Under the pieces are notes generated by a model. That model searched no databases. It had not been told where the DNA came from and was given only the letters and a program-made list of their open reading frames with translations. A DNA stretch of 15,025 nt from Succinatimonas sp. CAG:777. GTDB lineage: Bacteria; Pseudomonadota; Gammaproteobacteria; Enterobacterales; Succinivibrionaceae. Of the stretch, positions 1-7,400 are shown piece by piece; the first letter of the stretch is position 1; the number at the start of each line of letters is the position of its first letter. Made by a program: the position numbers and the translations under genes. The stretch spans positions 1 to 15,025 of the forward strand of contig HF987949.1 in the NCBI GenBank assembly GCA_000431835.1. The letters are read 5' to 3'.

Positions 1-948
1 GAAGACTTCTCAGAAAAGGTTAAAGAGCACTATGACGGTTATAAGTTCTTTGACAAAGAGATGTTCTGTCCATGGGATGTGGTTAACTTTATCAAAAAGA
101 ACTTTGAGTTAAAGCAACAAGGCAAGTTTACTAAAATTAAAGCTGATAACTATTGGTCTGGCACTACCTCTGATAAATCCTTATCAGGCTATATTGGCTA
201 TTTAACTGATAATGACAATCAAAAGATGCAGGACTTAGTTGATGGCAAGTCAATTAGCTTTAAGTTAAACGAGTCCATGAACTATGACACTTTATCAGAA
301 CATAACTCTGATGATTTCTGGTCTCTACTTTTACATACTGGTTATCTAACCTTAGACTGGGAAAAGACTGAAGATGAAGAGTTATCTAAAGACCATTCAA
401 CTAATAAAAATGTCGTTGCAAGAATTCCTAATTTAGAAATCTTAGATTGCTTTGATACAAACATTAAAGCAAGATTTAGTTCTGAATTTATAAAGCATAA
501 CCTACATAATAAGTTAGTTAATGCTTTGTCCAGTGGCAATCAAAAAGAAATCTATGACATCTTCTTTGACATGTTACAAAAATATGTCTCAGTCAGAGAT
601 ACAGCAACTAAAGCTCCTTTAGAGAACTACTATCATGGTTTTATCAACGGCATCTTTGCAAGCTGTGAAAGCATCATTTCTGAATATCATTCTAACTATG
701 AGTCAGGGAATGGCTATCCTGATATTACCTTTAAAGCAGAGCGTAATACCAAAGCTGTAATCATAGAGATTAAAGCAGCACCTACAGGTTCGGATATAGT
801 AACCTTAAGTGAAACAGCTCTGTCTCAAATTGAAGAGAAGAATTACGCTGAACCATTTATGACTAACAGGATGATTCAAAGTATCTATGCTTACGGAATC
901 GCCTTTGCAGGTAAAAACTGTTTTATAACCTGTAAAAAGCTTAAGTAG
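1..948 (+). CDS. AAA-ATPase-like / PD-(D/E)XK nuclease family protein, C-terminal part (5' end outside window)
   Basis: The frame is open from base 1 and ends at TAG 946-948, giving 315 residues; the first internal ATG (61) is not the true start, because the homologous genes at 11884 and 14050 carry the same sequence (YDGYKF, CPWDVVNFI) mid-protein. The N-terminal ATPase domain lies upstream of the window. What remains is the linker and the C-terminal PD-(D/E)XK-type domain: an Asp at 721-723 (PDITF), then Glu 766-768 and Lys 772-774 in EIKAA, which is the D...ExK core of these nuclease folds. Proteins with this architecture (AAA-ATPase_like plus PDDEXK_9/DUF1703) are often multicopy in gut anaerobes; their biological role is not established. 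The reading frame is undamaged here, unlike in the copy at 11884. Family assignment is confident; substrate is unknown. Confidence 0.85.
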   Translation, partial: EDFSEKVKEHYDGYKFFDKEMFCPWDVVNFIKKNFELKQQGKFTKIKADNYWSGTTSDKSLSGYIGYLTDNDNQKMQDLVDGKSISFKLNESMNYDTLSEHNSDDFWSLLLHTGYLTLDWEKTEDEELSKDHSTNKNVVARIPNLEILDCFDTNIKARFSSEFIKHNLHNKLVNALSSGNQKEIYDIFFDMLQKYVSVRDTATKAPLENYYHGFINGIFASCESIISEYHSNYESGNGYPDITFKAERNTKAVIIEIKAAPTGSDIVTLSETALSQIEEKNYAEPFMTNRMIQSIYAYGIAFAGKNCFITCKKLK

Positions 949-965
949 TTTATCTCTTTCTCTTA

Positions 966-1002
966 GGCGCTACAGTCGTTCTGTTAAAGCTCTTATAGCG
1001 CC
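966..1002. terminator. Inverted repeat between convergent genes, possible bidirectional terminator
   Basis: GGCGCTA (966-972) is matched by TAGCGCC (996-1002) across a 23-nt loop. The loop can itself pair ACAG (972-975, sharing A972 with the outer arm) with CTGT (981-984). It is the most GC-rich spot in the 139-bp gap where the plus-strand gene ending at 948 and the minus-strand gene ending at 1088 converge. No strong U-tract follows on either strand, so this is only a candidate; the rest of the gap shows nothing else. Confidence 0.35.
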
Positions 1003-1087
1003 ATGATTTTCAATTTTAAGATTTTGCTACTCATGTAAGTAAGATTGTAACAGCCATTTAATGAGAGTCTTTTACAAAAGCGACTTA

Positions 1088-3469
1088 CTAATCAAGTCTT
1101 ACTTGTCCTAATGCTTTAACGCTCTCTTTTATTTCTATCAATTTAATTTGTGAGTCATAGAGCTCCTGAGTTATCCTGCAGGCTTTTGCTTTCATACTCT
1201 CAGTAGCAGCAGGTAGGGGAATTGCTTTTAACTCAGATAACTGCAAAACCTTTAACTTATCTCCTGTGATCTTAGTTTTAATATAGTCCTGCATATCGTC
1301 ATTTCTTAATAAGGCAAAGATAAGTTCCTGAGAATAAAGATCAGGATCTTTTGATCTGATGATGGCAAAGCACTGACCTGCCATGACTTTCTTTTGTCCT
1401 TCTTTATAGAAACCTACTTTACCTACAGCACCTTTTACAGAGATCACAACATCACCATCAATTAAAAGGTTACGTTTAGCCTGTTTTAAGCCAAGTTCAA
1501 CCTCAACCTCTTTAGGTACTGAGGTAATGATGCCACTTTCGGGCACATCATTTAAATTTAACTCACACAGTTTCTCTTTAAAATCAGTATCCGCAGGTGC
1601 CTTACAGGTTAAAGCCTTATAGATAGTAGCTATCTTATCTAACTCTACAGTACCTTTTTTTATGTAGGCAACACTGTCTAAGACATCAGTTGGAGATACA
1701 TAAGCTGTAGGATCTAATTTACAGAGTTTATCAGCATTTGATTTTATTGAGCTTAATGAGACAAACTTACAGTGCTCTGAATTCTTTTGCAAAGAGTTTG
1801 CTCCTAAACAGGATAGGGCATGAGATACCTCATTTACTGCCTTTAAAGCTAAGACACTGTGAGCTCTTGATGAGAGTTTCTCATCAAGGCCGTTTGCTGT
1901 AGAGAGGTTGCACAAAAGCAGTTTCTTATCAGTTATCTTTAAATCAGTAATTTTACTGTAAGCTTTTTTGCTGTCTGATGAGGCTGTGTTTAAGACCTCA
2001 CTGTTGGCGTTTACTGCTATATTGCTTACATTCTCTTTATCAAAGACTAAAACATCAATTAAAAGATCTTTATCAGCACAAAAGAATCTTGGTAATCTTA
2101 AGACGGCACTTAAGTAATTATCTTCTAATAAGGTCTTTCTGAAAAGAAAGCCTTCATTAGCATTAGTGTAAGTAATTACATGAGGTATAAAGAGCACAAA
2201 ACGCTTTTGTACTGTTCTCTTTAAAAGGTTATATAAAGAGTAATAGTACTTGCACAGATTCTGTATGTCACCTTTAAAGAGTGGCTGACAGACAAAAGCT
2301 GCACTATGAGGATTGTCGATTAACTCCTGTCTTGAAACATAAGGTTTTAATGGACTGTTAATTTGTAAGAGCAGTGCTCTTACAAAGTTAAGTTCCAGCG
2401 ATGGAGTGTGTAAATATGAAGTGTTATCAATATCTGCATTACCTGCAGCATCGACCTGTTTTTTGCATTCTTCAGGGACTAAATTAGCTTCATAATCACG
2501 TAGGAAGACAGTCTTTTCATTTAGGTTTAAAGAGTCTGATTTTAAGCCTTGAGCATGAGAGCTAGTTTTTTTTAAGTTTTCATCAAATCTCTTTAAAGCT
2601 TCAAAGTTAACTTTAGCATCAATACTCATCTTACTGTCAACATTGACAAAACTGTCAATGCTGCAGTTATGATCATTTAAAAGTGAGTATTCAGCATAAG
2701 GCAGTACATTAGATAAAAAGAGCACTTTATCATTATCTTGACTGCAAGACTCAGATAGATAATCACAAAGTACTTTTACAAGTCTCTGTTCATGGAAAAA
2801 AGTATTTGAGAAGAGCTCATCTGCTGCATTAAAGAAATTATCAAAAATTACAGTATCAGTATCTAAAACTGTACCTTTGTTTCTTTTGGCAGGGCTTAAA
2901 GCGTTATTACTGTCAGCTTTACCATTAGCTGAAGGCGTATCCTGTACTGAATCTTTTAGATGTTCTATGTTTAACTTATTGATGAAACTACACAGATTGG
3001 CTTTAAGTTCAGTGTATGGGTATGAGTCATAAATACTGATACCTAACTTATTTAAAGCATCAGTGTTTAGTGTTAAGTTATAAGAGCTGTCAATATTTAG
3101 TTTTTTATTGTTATCTTTGTCATCAGCCTCTTTTAAGTAAGTTTCATTTAAATCAGTTTTTTTAGCACCAATCCTCTCTAAAAAGTTTTTTACATACTGA
3201 TTATTGCTGTTTTTAATCTCATCTAAGTTAATACATTTGATTAAATCGTCCAAAAAAGAGTCATGACATCCGCTTTCATCATATTTAGCATCAGTAAAAA
3301 TAAGTTCTTCTAAACTTTTATCTTTAAACTGATAAAAGGCAACAGCAAGCTTTAGTAACAGTTTAGTGTTTGACTTATTAAAGAAAGTTGAAGAGGTAGC
3401 TTTAGATCTTAATGTCTTAATAATCAGACTTAAGTTATCCATGTTTACTTTATCTGTTAGCTCTTTCAT
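1088..3469 (-). CDS. HsdM-HsdS-like fusion protein with degenerate N6-adenine methylase motifs
   Basis: 793 residues, ATG at 3469 (minus strand), with only a weak purine-rich Shine-Dalgarno. Residues 1-200 are charged, helical-looking and unrecognised. Residues 205-480 follow the order of an HsdM/N6-adenine methylase: FFHEQ (224-228) where FYTP is expected, VLFLSNVLPYAE (249-260) where DPxCGxG is expected, SLELNFVRALLLQINSP (357-373) resembling the region before motif IV, CQPLF (394-398) in place of NPPF, and a well-kept 423-478 block (FVLFIPH ... FRKTLLEDNYLSAVLRLP ... DVLVFDK). Residues 608-785 resemble an HsdS target-recognition half, with GDVVISVKGAVGKVGF (672-687) and a terminal helix. 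Both the AdoMet-binding and catalytic motifs appear lost, so I infer DNA recognition or scaffolding rather than methylation. No HsdR is nearby. It is transcribed divergently from the phosphoesterase-ATPase operon. The similarity was judged by eye; the HsdS part is the more certain. Confidence 0.7.
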   Translation of the reverse strand: MKELTDKVNMDNLSLIIKTLRSKATSSTFFNKSNTKLLLKLAVAFYQFKDKSLEELIFTDAKYDESGCHDSFLDDLIKCINLDEIKNSNNQYVKNFLERIGAKKTDLNETYLKEADDKDNNKKLNIDSSYNLTLNTDALNKLGISIYDSYPYTELKANLCSFINKLNIEHLKDSVQDTPSANGKADSNNALSPAKRNKGTVLDTDTVIFDNFFNAADELFSNTFFHEQRLVKVLCDYLSESCSQDNDKVLFLSNVLPYAEYSLLNDHNCSIDSFVNVDSKMSIDAKVNFEALKRFDENLKKTSSHAQGLKSDSLNLNEKTVFLRDYEANLVPEECKKQVDAAGNADIDNTSYLHTPSLELNFVRALLLQINSPLKPYVSRQELIDNPHSAAFVCQPLFKGDIQNLCKYYYSLYNLLKRTVQKRFVLFIPHVITYTNANEGFLFRKTLLEDNYLSAVLRLPRFFCADKDLLIDVLVFDKENVSNIAVNANSEVLNTASSDSKKAYSKITDLKITDKKLLLCNLSTANGLDEKLSSRAHSVLALKAVNEVSHALSCLGANSLQKNSEHCKFVSLSSIKSNADKLCKLDPTAYVSPTDVLDSVAYIKKGTVELDKIATIYKALTCKAPADTDFKEKLCELNLNDVPESGIITSVPKEVEVELGLKQAKRNLLIDGDVVISVKGAVGKVGFYKEGQKKVMAGQCFAIIRSKDPDLYSQELIFALLRNDDMQDYIKTKITGDKLKVLQLSELKAIPLPAATESMKAKACRITQELYDSQIKLIEIKESVKALGQVRLD

Positions 3470-3506
3470 GCTTTTGTCTCTTATTTACTGAATATCTCAT
3501 CAATCT

Positions 3507-3535
3507 GTATTAAAGATAGTGTACAGAATTGTAAA
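3507..3535 (-). promoter_or_regulatory. Predicted sigma70-type promoter of the HsdM/HsdS-like gene
   Basis: Read on the minus strand there is a -35 box TTTACA (3535-3530), a 17-bp spacer and a -10 box TAATAC (3512-3507), about 37 nt upstream of the ATG at 3469. Spacing is ideal and each box differs modestly from consensus. Confidence 0.5.
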
Positions 3536-3572
3536 ACGAAAAACATAACCTTAAGTGATTTAGATATAAAAA

Positions 3573-3606
3573 ATACCTAAAAATTTGCTTGATAATAATT
3601 AGGTAT
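3573..3606. promoter_or_regulatory. Inverted repeat in the divergent intergenic region, candidate operator
   Basis: ATACCTAA (3573-3580) and its exact complement TTAGGTAT (3599-3606) are separated by 18 bp and flank the -35 box of the predicted rightward promoter. The position between two divergent promoters suits a shared repressor or activator site. The same TAGGTAT word recurs at 4380-4386 in the next intergenic gap. It also occurs by chance-like placement inside coding DNA at 3039-3046 and 9961-9968, so the word alone is not specific. No regulator gene is visible in the window. Confidence 0.4.
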
Positions 3607-3614
3607 CGTATATA
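3585..3614 (+). promoter_or_regulatory. Predicted promoter of the phosphoesterase-ATPase operon
   Basis: TTGCTT (3585-3590) and TATATA (3609-3614) are separated by 18 bp, with a second overlapping -10-like hexamer TATACT at 3611-3616. The right arm of the inverted repeat (3599-3606) lies inside the spacer, so a bound protein would be expected to block RNA polymerase. Confidence 0.45.
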
Positions 3615-3655
3615 CTGAAATATATCAAAGGATGATATTTGAAATTTGTTAATCC

Positions 3656-3663
3656 TAAAGGAG
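3656..3663 (+). promoter_or_regulatory. Ribosome binding site that decides the phosphoesterase start
   Basis: TAAAGGAG lies 8 nt before ATG 3672. An upstream in-frame TTG at 3639 also has a usable site (AAAGGA 3627-3632, 6-nt spacer) and would add 11 residues (MKFVNPKGDHH). The ATG is preferred because of start-codon strength and because the family fold begins just after it. Confidence 0.6.
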
Positions 3664-3671
3664 ATCATCAT

Positions 3672-4349
3672 ATGAGAGTAACAGCTGACAAAGTAACAGA
3701 GCCACGTTTATTTATCACAAGTGATCTTCATTTAGGGCATAAAGCCATCATCCAATATTGTAACCGTCCTTTTGACTTTACAGATAAGGGGATTGAAGAG
3801 TGTGACGATTTTCTATTAGAGCAGTACAGAAATACAGTAAATGAGAATGACATGGTTATCTTTTTAGGAGATTTAACTTTTAAAAAGAATCACAAAGGTC
3901 AAAAGATGACTGAGATCTTTACAAAGCTTCCTGGTCGTAAGGTTTTAATTAAAGGCAATCATGACTGGTATAAAGACTCGTTTTACAGAAAGTGCGGCTT
4001 CTTATCTGTTAACAGATACTTAATCTTTGGGAAATACTTTTTATGTCACTTTCCAGTAACAGGAAAACCTGATTACCATGGAAGACTCATGGATGAAGAG
4101 TACTGCAAGTTTGTAAAGGCTACACGTGGCTTTATTGGTGAAAAAACAGGTTTCTGTACCAGGATTATTCACGGTCACACCCATACTCAAAGAGTAGATG
4201 AGGATGACGGGATTACTCGTAATAACTGCTGTGTTGAATATAAACCTAATCACTATGCTCCTGTGGAGTTTACAAAAGAGATGTTTCCAAAGCTTTACAC
4301 AGAGGTAGCAGCCTATTTTCAAGCGCTTGAGTCAAAACAGACAGAATGA
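3672..4349 (+). CDS. Calcineurin-like metallophosphoesterase
   Basis: 225 residues from ATG 3672 (236 if TTG 3639 is used). The full dinuclear metallophosphoesterase signature is present in order: DLH (18-20), GD (66-67), GNHD (95-98), a single His in LCHFP (126), and GHTH (168-171). The opening DLHLGHKAIIQYCNRPF is typical of a small phage and bacterial branch of this superfamily whose natural substrates are mostly unknown; phosphomonoesters, phosphodiesters or cyclic nucleotides are all possible. There is no signal peptide or membrane segment, so it is cytoplasmic. It is the first gene of a plus-strand operon and is followed after 81 bp by the giant AAA ATPase. By context it may process a nucleotide signal or nucleic-acid end for the cassette; that role is inference. 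All predicted metal ligands are intact. Confidence 0.85.
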   Translation: MRVTADKVTEPRLFITSDLHLGHKAIIQYCNRPFDFTDKGIEECDDFLLEQYRNTVNENDMVIFLGDLTFKKNHKGQKMTEIFTKLPGRKVLIKGNHDWYKDSFYRKCGFLSVNRYLIFGKYFLCHFPVTGKPDYHGRLMDEEYCKFVKATRGFIGEKTGFCTRIIHGHTHTQRVDEDDGITRNNCCVEYKPNHYAPVEFTKEMFPKLYTEVAAYFQALESKQTE

Positions 4350-4377
4350 CAAAACTAAATTTTTTTAATCAGTAATA

Positions 4378-4404
4378 AATAGGTATAGACTACACCTATT
4401 TTTT
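4378..4404 (+). terminator. Hairpin with U-tract between phosphoesterase and ATPase genes
   Basis: AATAGGT (4378-4384) pairs with ACCTATT (4394-4400) across a 9-nt loop, followed by T through 4404. It looks like a weak intrinsic terminator that would lower ATPase expression relative to the phosphoesterase. The same bases also form the inverted pair TAGGTAT (4380-4386) / ACACCTA (4392-4398), one mismatch from the operator-like motif upstream, so a DNA-binding site is the alternative reading. No clear promoter follows before the next gene. Confidence 0.45.
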
Positions 4405-4430
4405 ATAAAAACACTTTTAAGGAGAGAGCT

Positions 4431-7400
4431 ATGTTATCTCTTGAGAATAAAAATACCAAAGTAAACGGTTCAAACAATATCAGATCATTAAACCAAAACT
4501 TTAAGGCAAGACTTAAGGATAAGTTAGGTTTCACCCTTAATCCTTATACACTTGTAAATAATGCTTTAAGATGTAAAAAATCAGGCTCTTTGCAGTTTAA
4601 AGGCGAGTTGTTAGAAGAGGTGACATCAAAACTTATTAAAGATAATAGTGCTTTCTCTTATGATAAGTTTGCTTATAACTACTTTACAAAGTTGCTTTAC
4701 AGACAAAAATGCACTGAGATAAATTGCGATAATGAAGCCTTTGAATGCTACGAAAAGTTCTCAAATGATGACTTTCGTCCTTCTTCTTTTGATGAAAGCT
4801 TTTGTTTTAAGGTATTAGATTGCTGCAAAGGTAAAGGTACTTTAAAGACAGAGCTAATCTGTAACTTTGCTCATTTTATGTTAGATAATGGAGACTTTAC
4901 ACCATTATCTGCTCGTTATGACTTTGCAAAAAATAATGCTGACAGTGCTGATGATAGTGCCTTAGCTGTGATCTTAGTCTCTCATCTTTTACAGGAGACT
5001 CCTTTAATTGATCTTGATACTCTGTTTTATAACCATTGTGTTAAAGACAGTAATAATACAGAAAAGAGCGAAAATGATGATAATGGAAGTGCTCTAATTC
5101 CAGAAAAAAACTCTATCTTAAAAACAGACAATCAAAATCATGAACCTAATGTTAAACAGGATCCATGTAAGTTTTCAGTTGATGACTATGGTTTGTCTGA
5201 AGATAGTCTTAAAGCTTATCTGCAGTTTTTGTATATCTTTTCAAATCGCTTATTTACTCATGATGTGATTGAAGAGAACAGTCTTCATGGAAAATTTGAA
5301 GATCATTTTGGTTCTTATGCAAGAAATGAAATAGCTTTAGCTAAGAGCTCATCTAATAAATCATATTTGGATAAGTTTGTTGAAGACTCCTACATTTATC
5401 TTGAAAAATATCTCTTTAAGACTGATGCGTTGCATGACATCATTCTCTTTGTAAATGAGATAAAGAGTGCCATTGAAGATGGCAAAAGTGAGAGTGAGTT
5501 ATCTGATCTTATAAACTCAAAAAAGCTCCTGCTTTTAAATAACCTTTTATCACACAGAAAAGAAATTCCCCGTCCTACTCTCTATGTCTTAAGATTAGTT
5601 CGTGACTGCCTTTTACTTACTTATCTCTTACAGGGTAATGATGCCTCTTTAAAAGCAAATCGCCTTTATAACTATCTGAAAGATCAAAGCCTGAAGGCAC
5701 GTTACCCCTCAGTACGCAAGAGCTATGACCGTACCTTTGGTATCAGTTTAGCAAAAGACTATATAAGAGAAAGTACTTCATTAAATACTGACAGTGGCAG
5801 TATTGAGGCAACAGCTGTAAATGCTGATGATGAAGCTTTTACAAAATTTCAAGACAGTACTGAAGTGCCTTTAGTGAATGTAATAAACAGCCAAAATCCT
5901 CCTAAGTCTGGATGCTGGCACTTAGCTGATGCTTTGTATGACATTCCTGTTTTTAAATCCTTTATCTTAAAAAAGATGGTGCTTTTGTCACCTGTATTTA
6001 AAGACTGCCTTGACCTCTTCTTAAGTGTTCATGGAACAGGTGATCCTGAATTTGAAAGCTTCATAAATGAACTTTCAGGTTTTGATTTTATCTTCAATGA
6101 TCCTGATTTTGGGAAGATCACAAATGACATCTTAGTAAATAGCAGTGCTTACAATAAAGATGAAAAGGGACTTTTAGATAAAAATCATGGCAAAAACTTA
6201 CTATTAGCTCAGTATGAGAATTTGATTACAACCTTAAAGAGCTTCTATAAATTAATTGAGCATACTGTAGATATCTTTAAAGACAATACCATTGATGATG
6301 TATTAGCTCATAACCATGATGGTTATTACAGTGAGATTTTTGAAAATGAGAATATAGAAACAGCAAGAAAAGAAAAAGCTGAACTCAAAATTGCTCAAGG
6401 TAAAGAAAAAGCTGTCAGTGAAGCTCTTATGAGTATCGCAGCTTTCATGAGAGCACATTATCTTCCATATGATGCTGCAAGCTCTAATGCTTATAAAAAG
6501 CTTGTCTACTGCATGGTAGCTCATAAGCTTCCACTTATGAGAATTGATGGTTATAAAGGTAAAGAGTCTCTCTATCCATCCTATGTAATCAATCATAATA
6601 AGTCAGCAATCAATGCACTTTACAAAGATCTGTTAGAAACTAATTTGTCAAATTCTCTGAGCTCTAATTATGAGTATGAAATACCATCTTATTTAATCAG
6701 ATTGCCTGAGAGTTGTCTGTCTTCAAAGAGTAATGTGGCACCTAAGGGCAAAGTGATCTCTTTAGATCCTTTAATGACAGTCTATGATAAGCAGTTTTAT
6801 CACAGCCTTTATAAAAGCGCCTTTTTAAAGTATCTGTATGCAACAGGATCAATGGAGGTAATCTGTGAGTTTATTGATAAGCACTATAAGGTTGGTAACT
6901 GTGAAGATGTTCTAATGCTGTTAGATTGTCTTCATATCTACTGTGACAACTATTTAAAAACAAAAGTTACGTCTCAATCTGATGATGACTATGCTAAAGA
7001 GATTAACTTAATAAGTATCGCTCTATCCTTCTGTATTGAGAGCGCTCAAGTATGCAGTCATGATAACAACGGCATTTACAGGAGTAACTGCTATGCCTTT
7101 AGATCTTATAAAGGTGAGGAAATCTCAGAGCTTTTAAACTCACGTTTGTCTTACTTTTACTTTACTCATCAGTATGTCTTTTGTGCAATGCAAAGTGTAA
7201 AGAACCTGTCTTTACAGCGCTATCAGCTACCCGTAACTGAGGATGCAGCTAATGTCGCTTATCTTGTAAAAGCACTTTGTGAGCATGATGTAAAAGATGC
7301 CTTGTATACACTTGAGCTTTTACCATATCTGCCAGGCTATACCTTTATGAAGTCTTATATTAAGGCTCTTGTAAAGGAGAATGACAGTAAGGAGCTCATA

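Noticed and set aside
342..539. Minus-strand 65-aa open frame inside the first nuclease gene
   Set aside because: It is antisense to well-conserved family coding sequence and lacks a Shine-Dalgarno.
1037..1104. AAGTAAGA/TCTTACTT inverted repeat near the end of the methylase-like gene
   Set aside because: The arms are 52 nt apart, AT-rich, and one lies in coding sequence; likely chance.
1088..3469. Active type I restriction-modification system
   Set aside because: No HsdR gene is present, the methylase motifs are missing, and M and S functions are fused in one polypeptide.
4041..4322. Minus-strand 93-aa open frame opposite the phosphoesterase
   Set aside because: It overlaps the catalytic GHTH motif of the plus-strand gene; shadow frame.
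6303..6596. Minus-strand 97-aa open frame inside the ATPase gene
   Set aside because: Shadow of the plus-strand frame, with composition typical of antisense AT-rich coding DNA.
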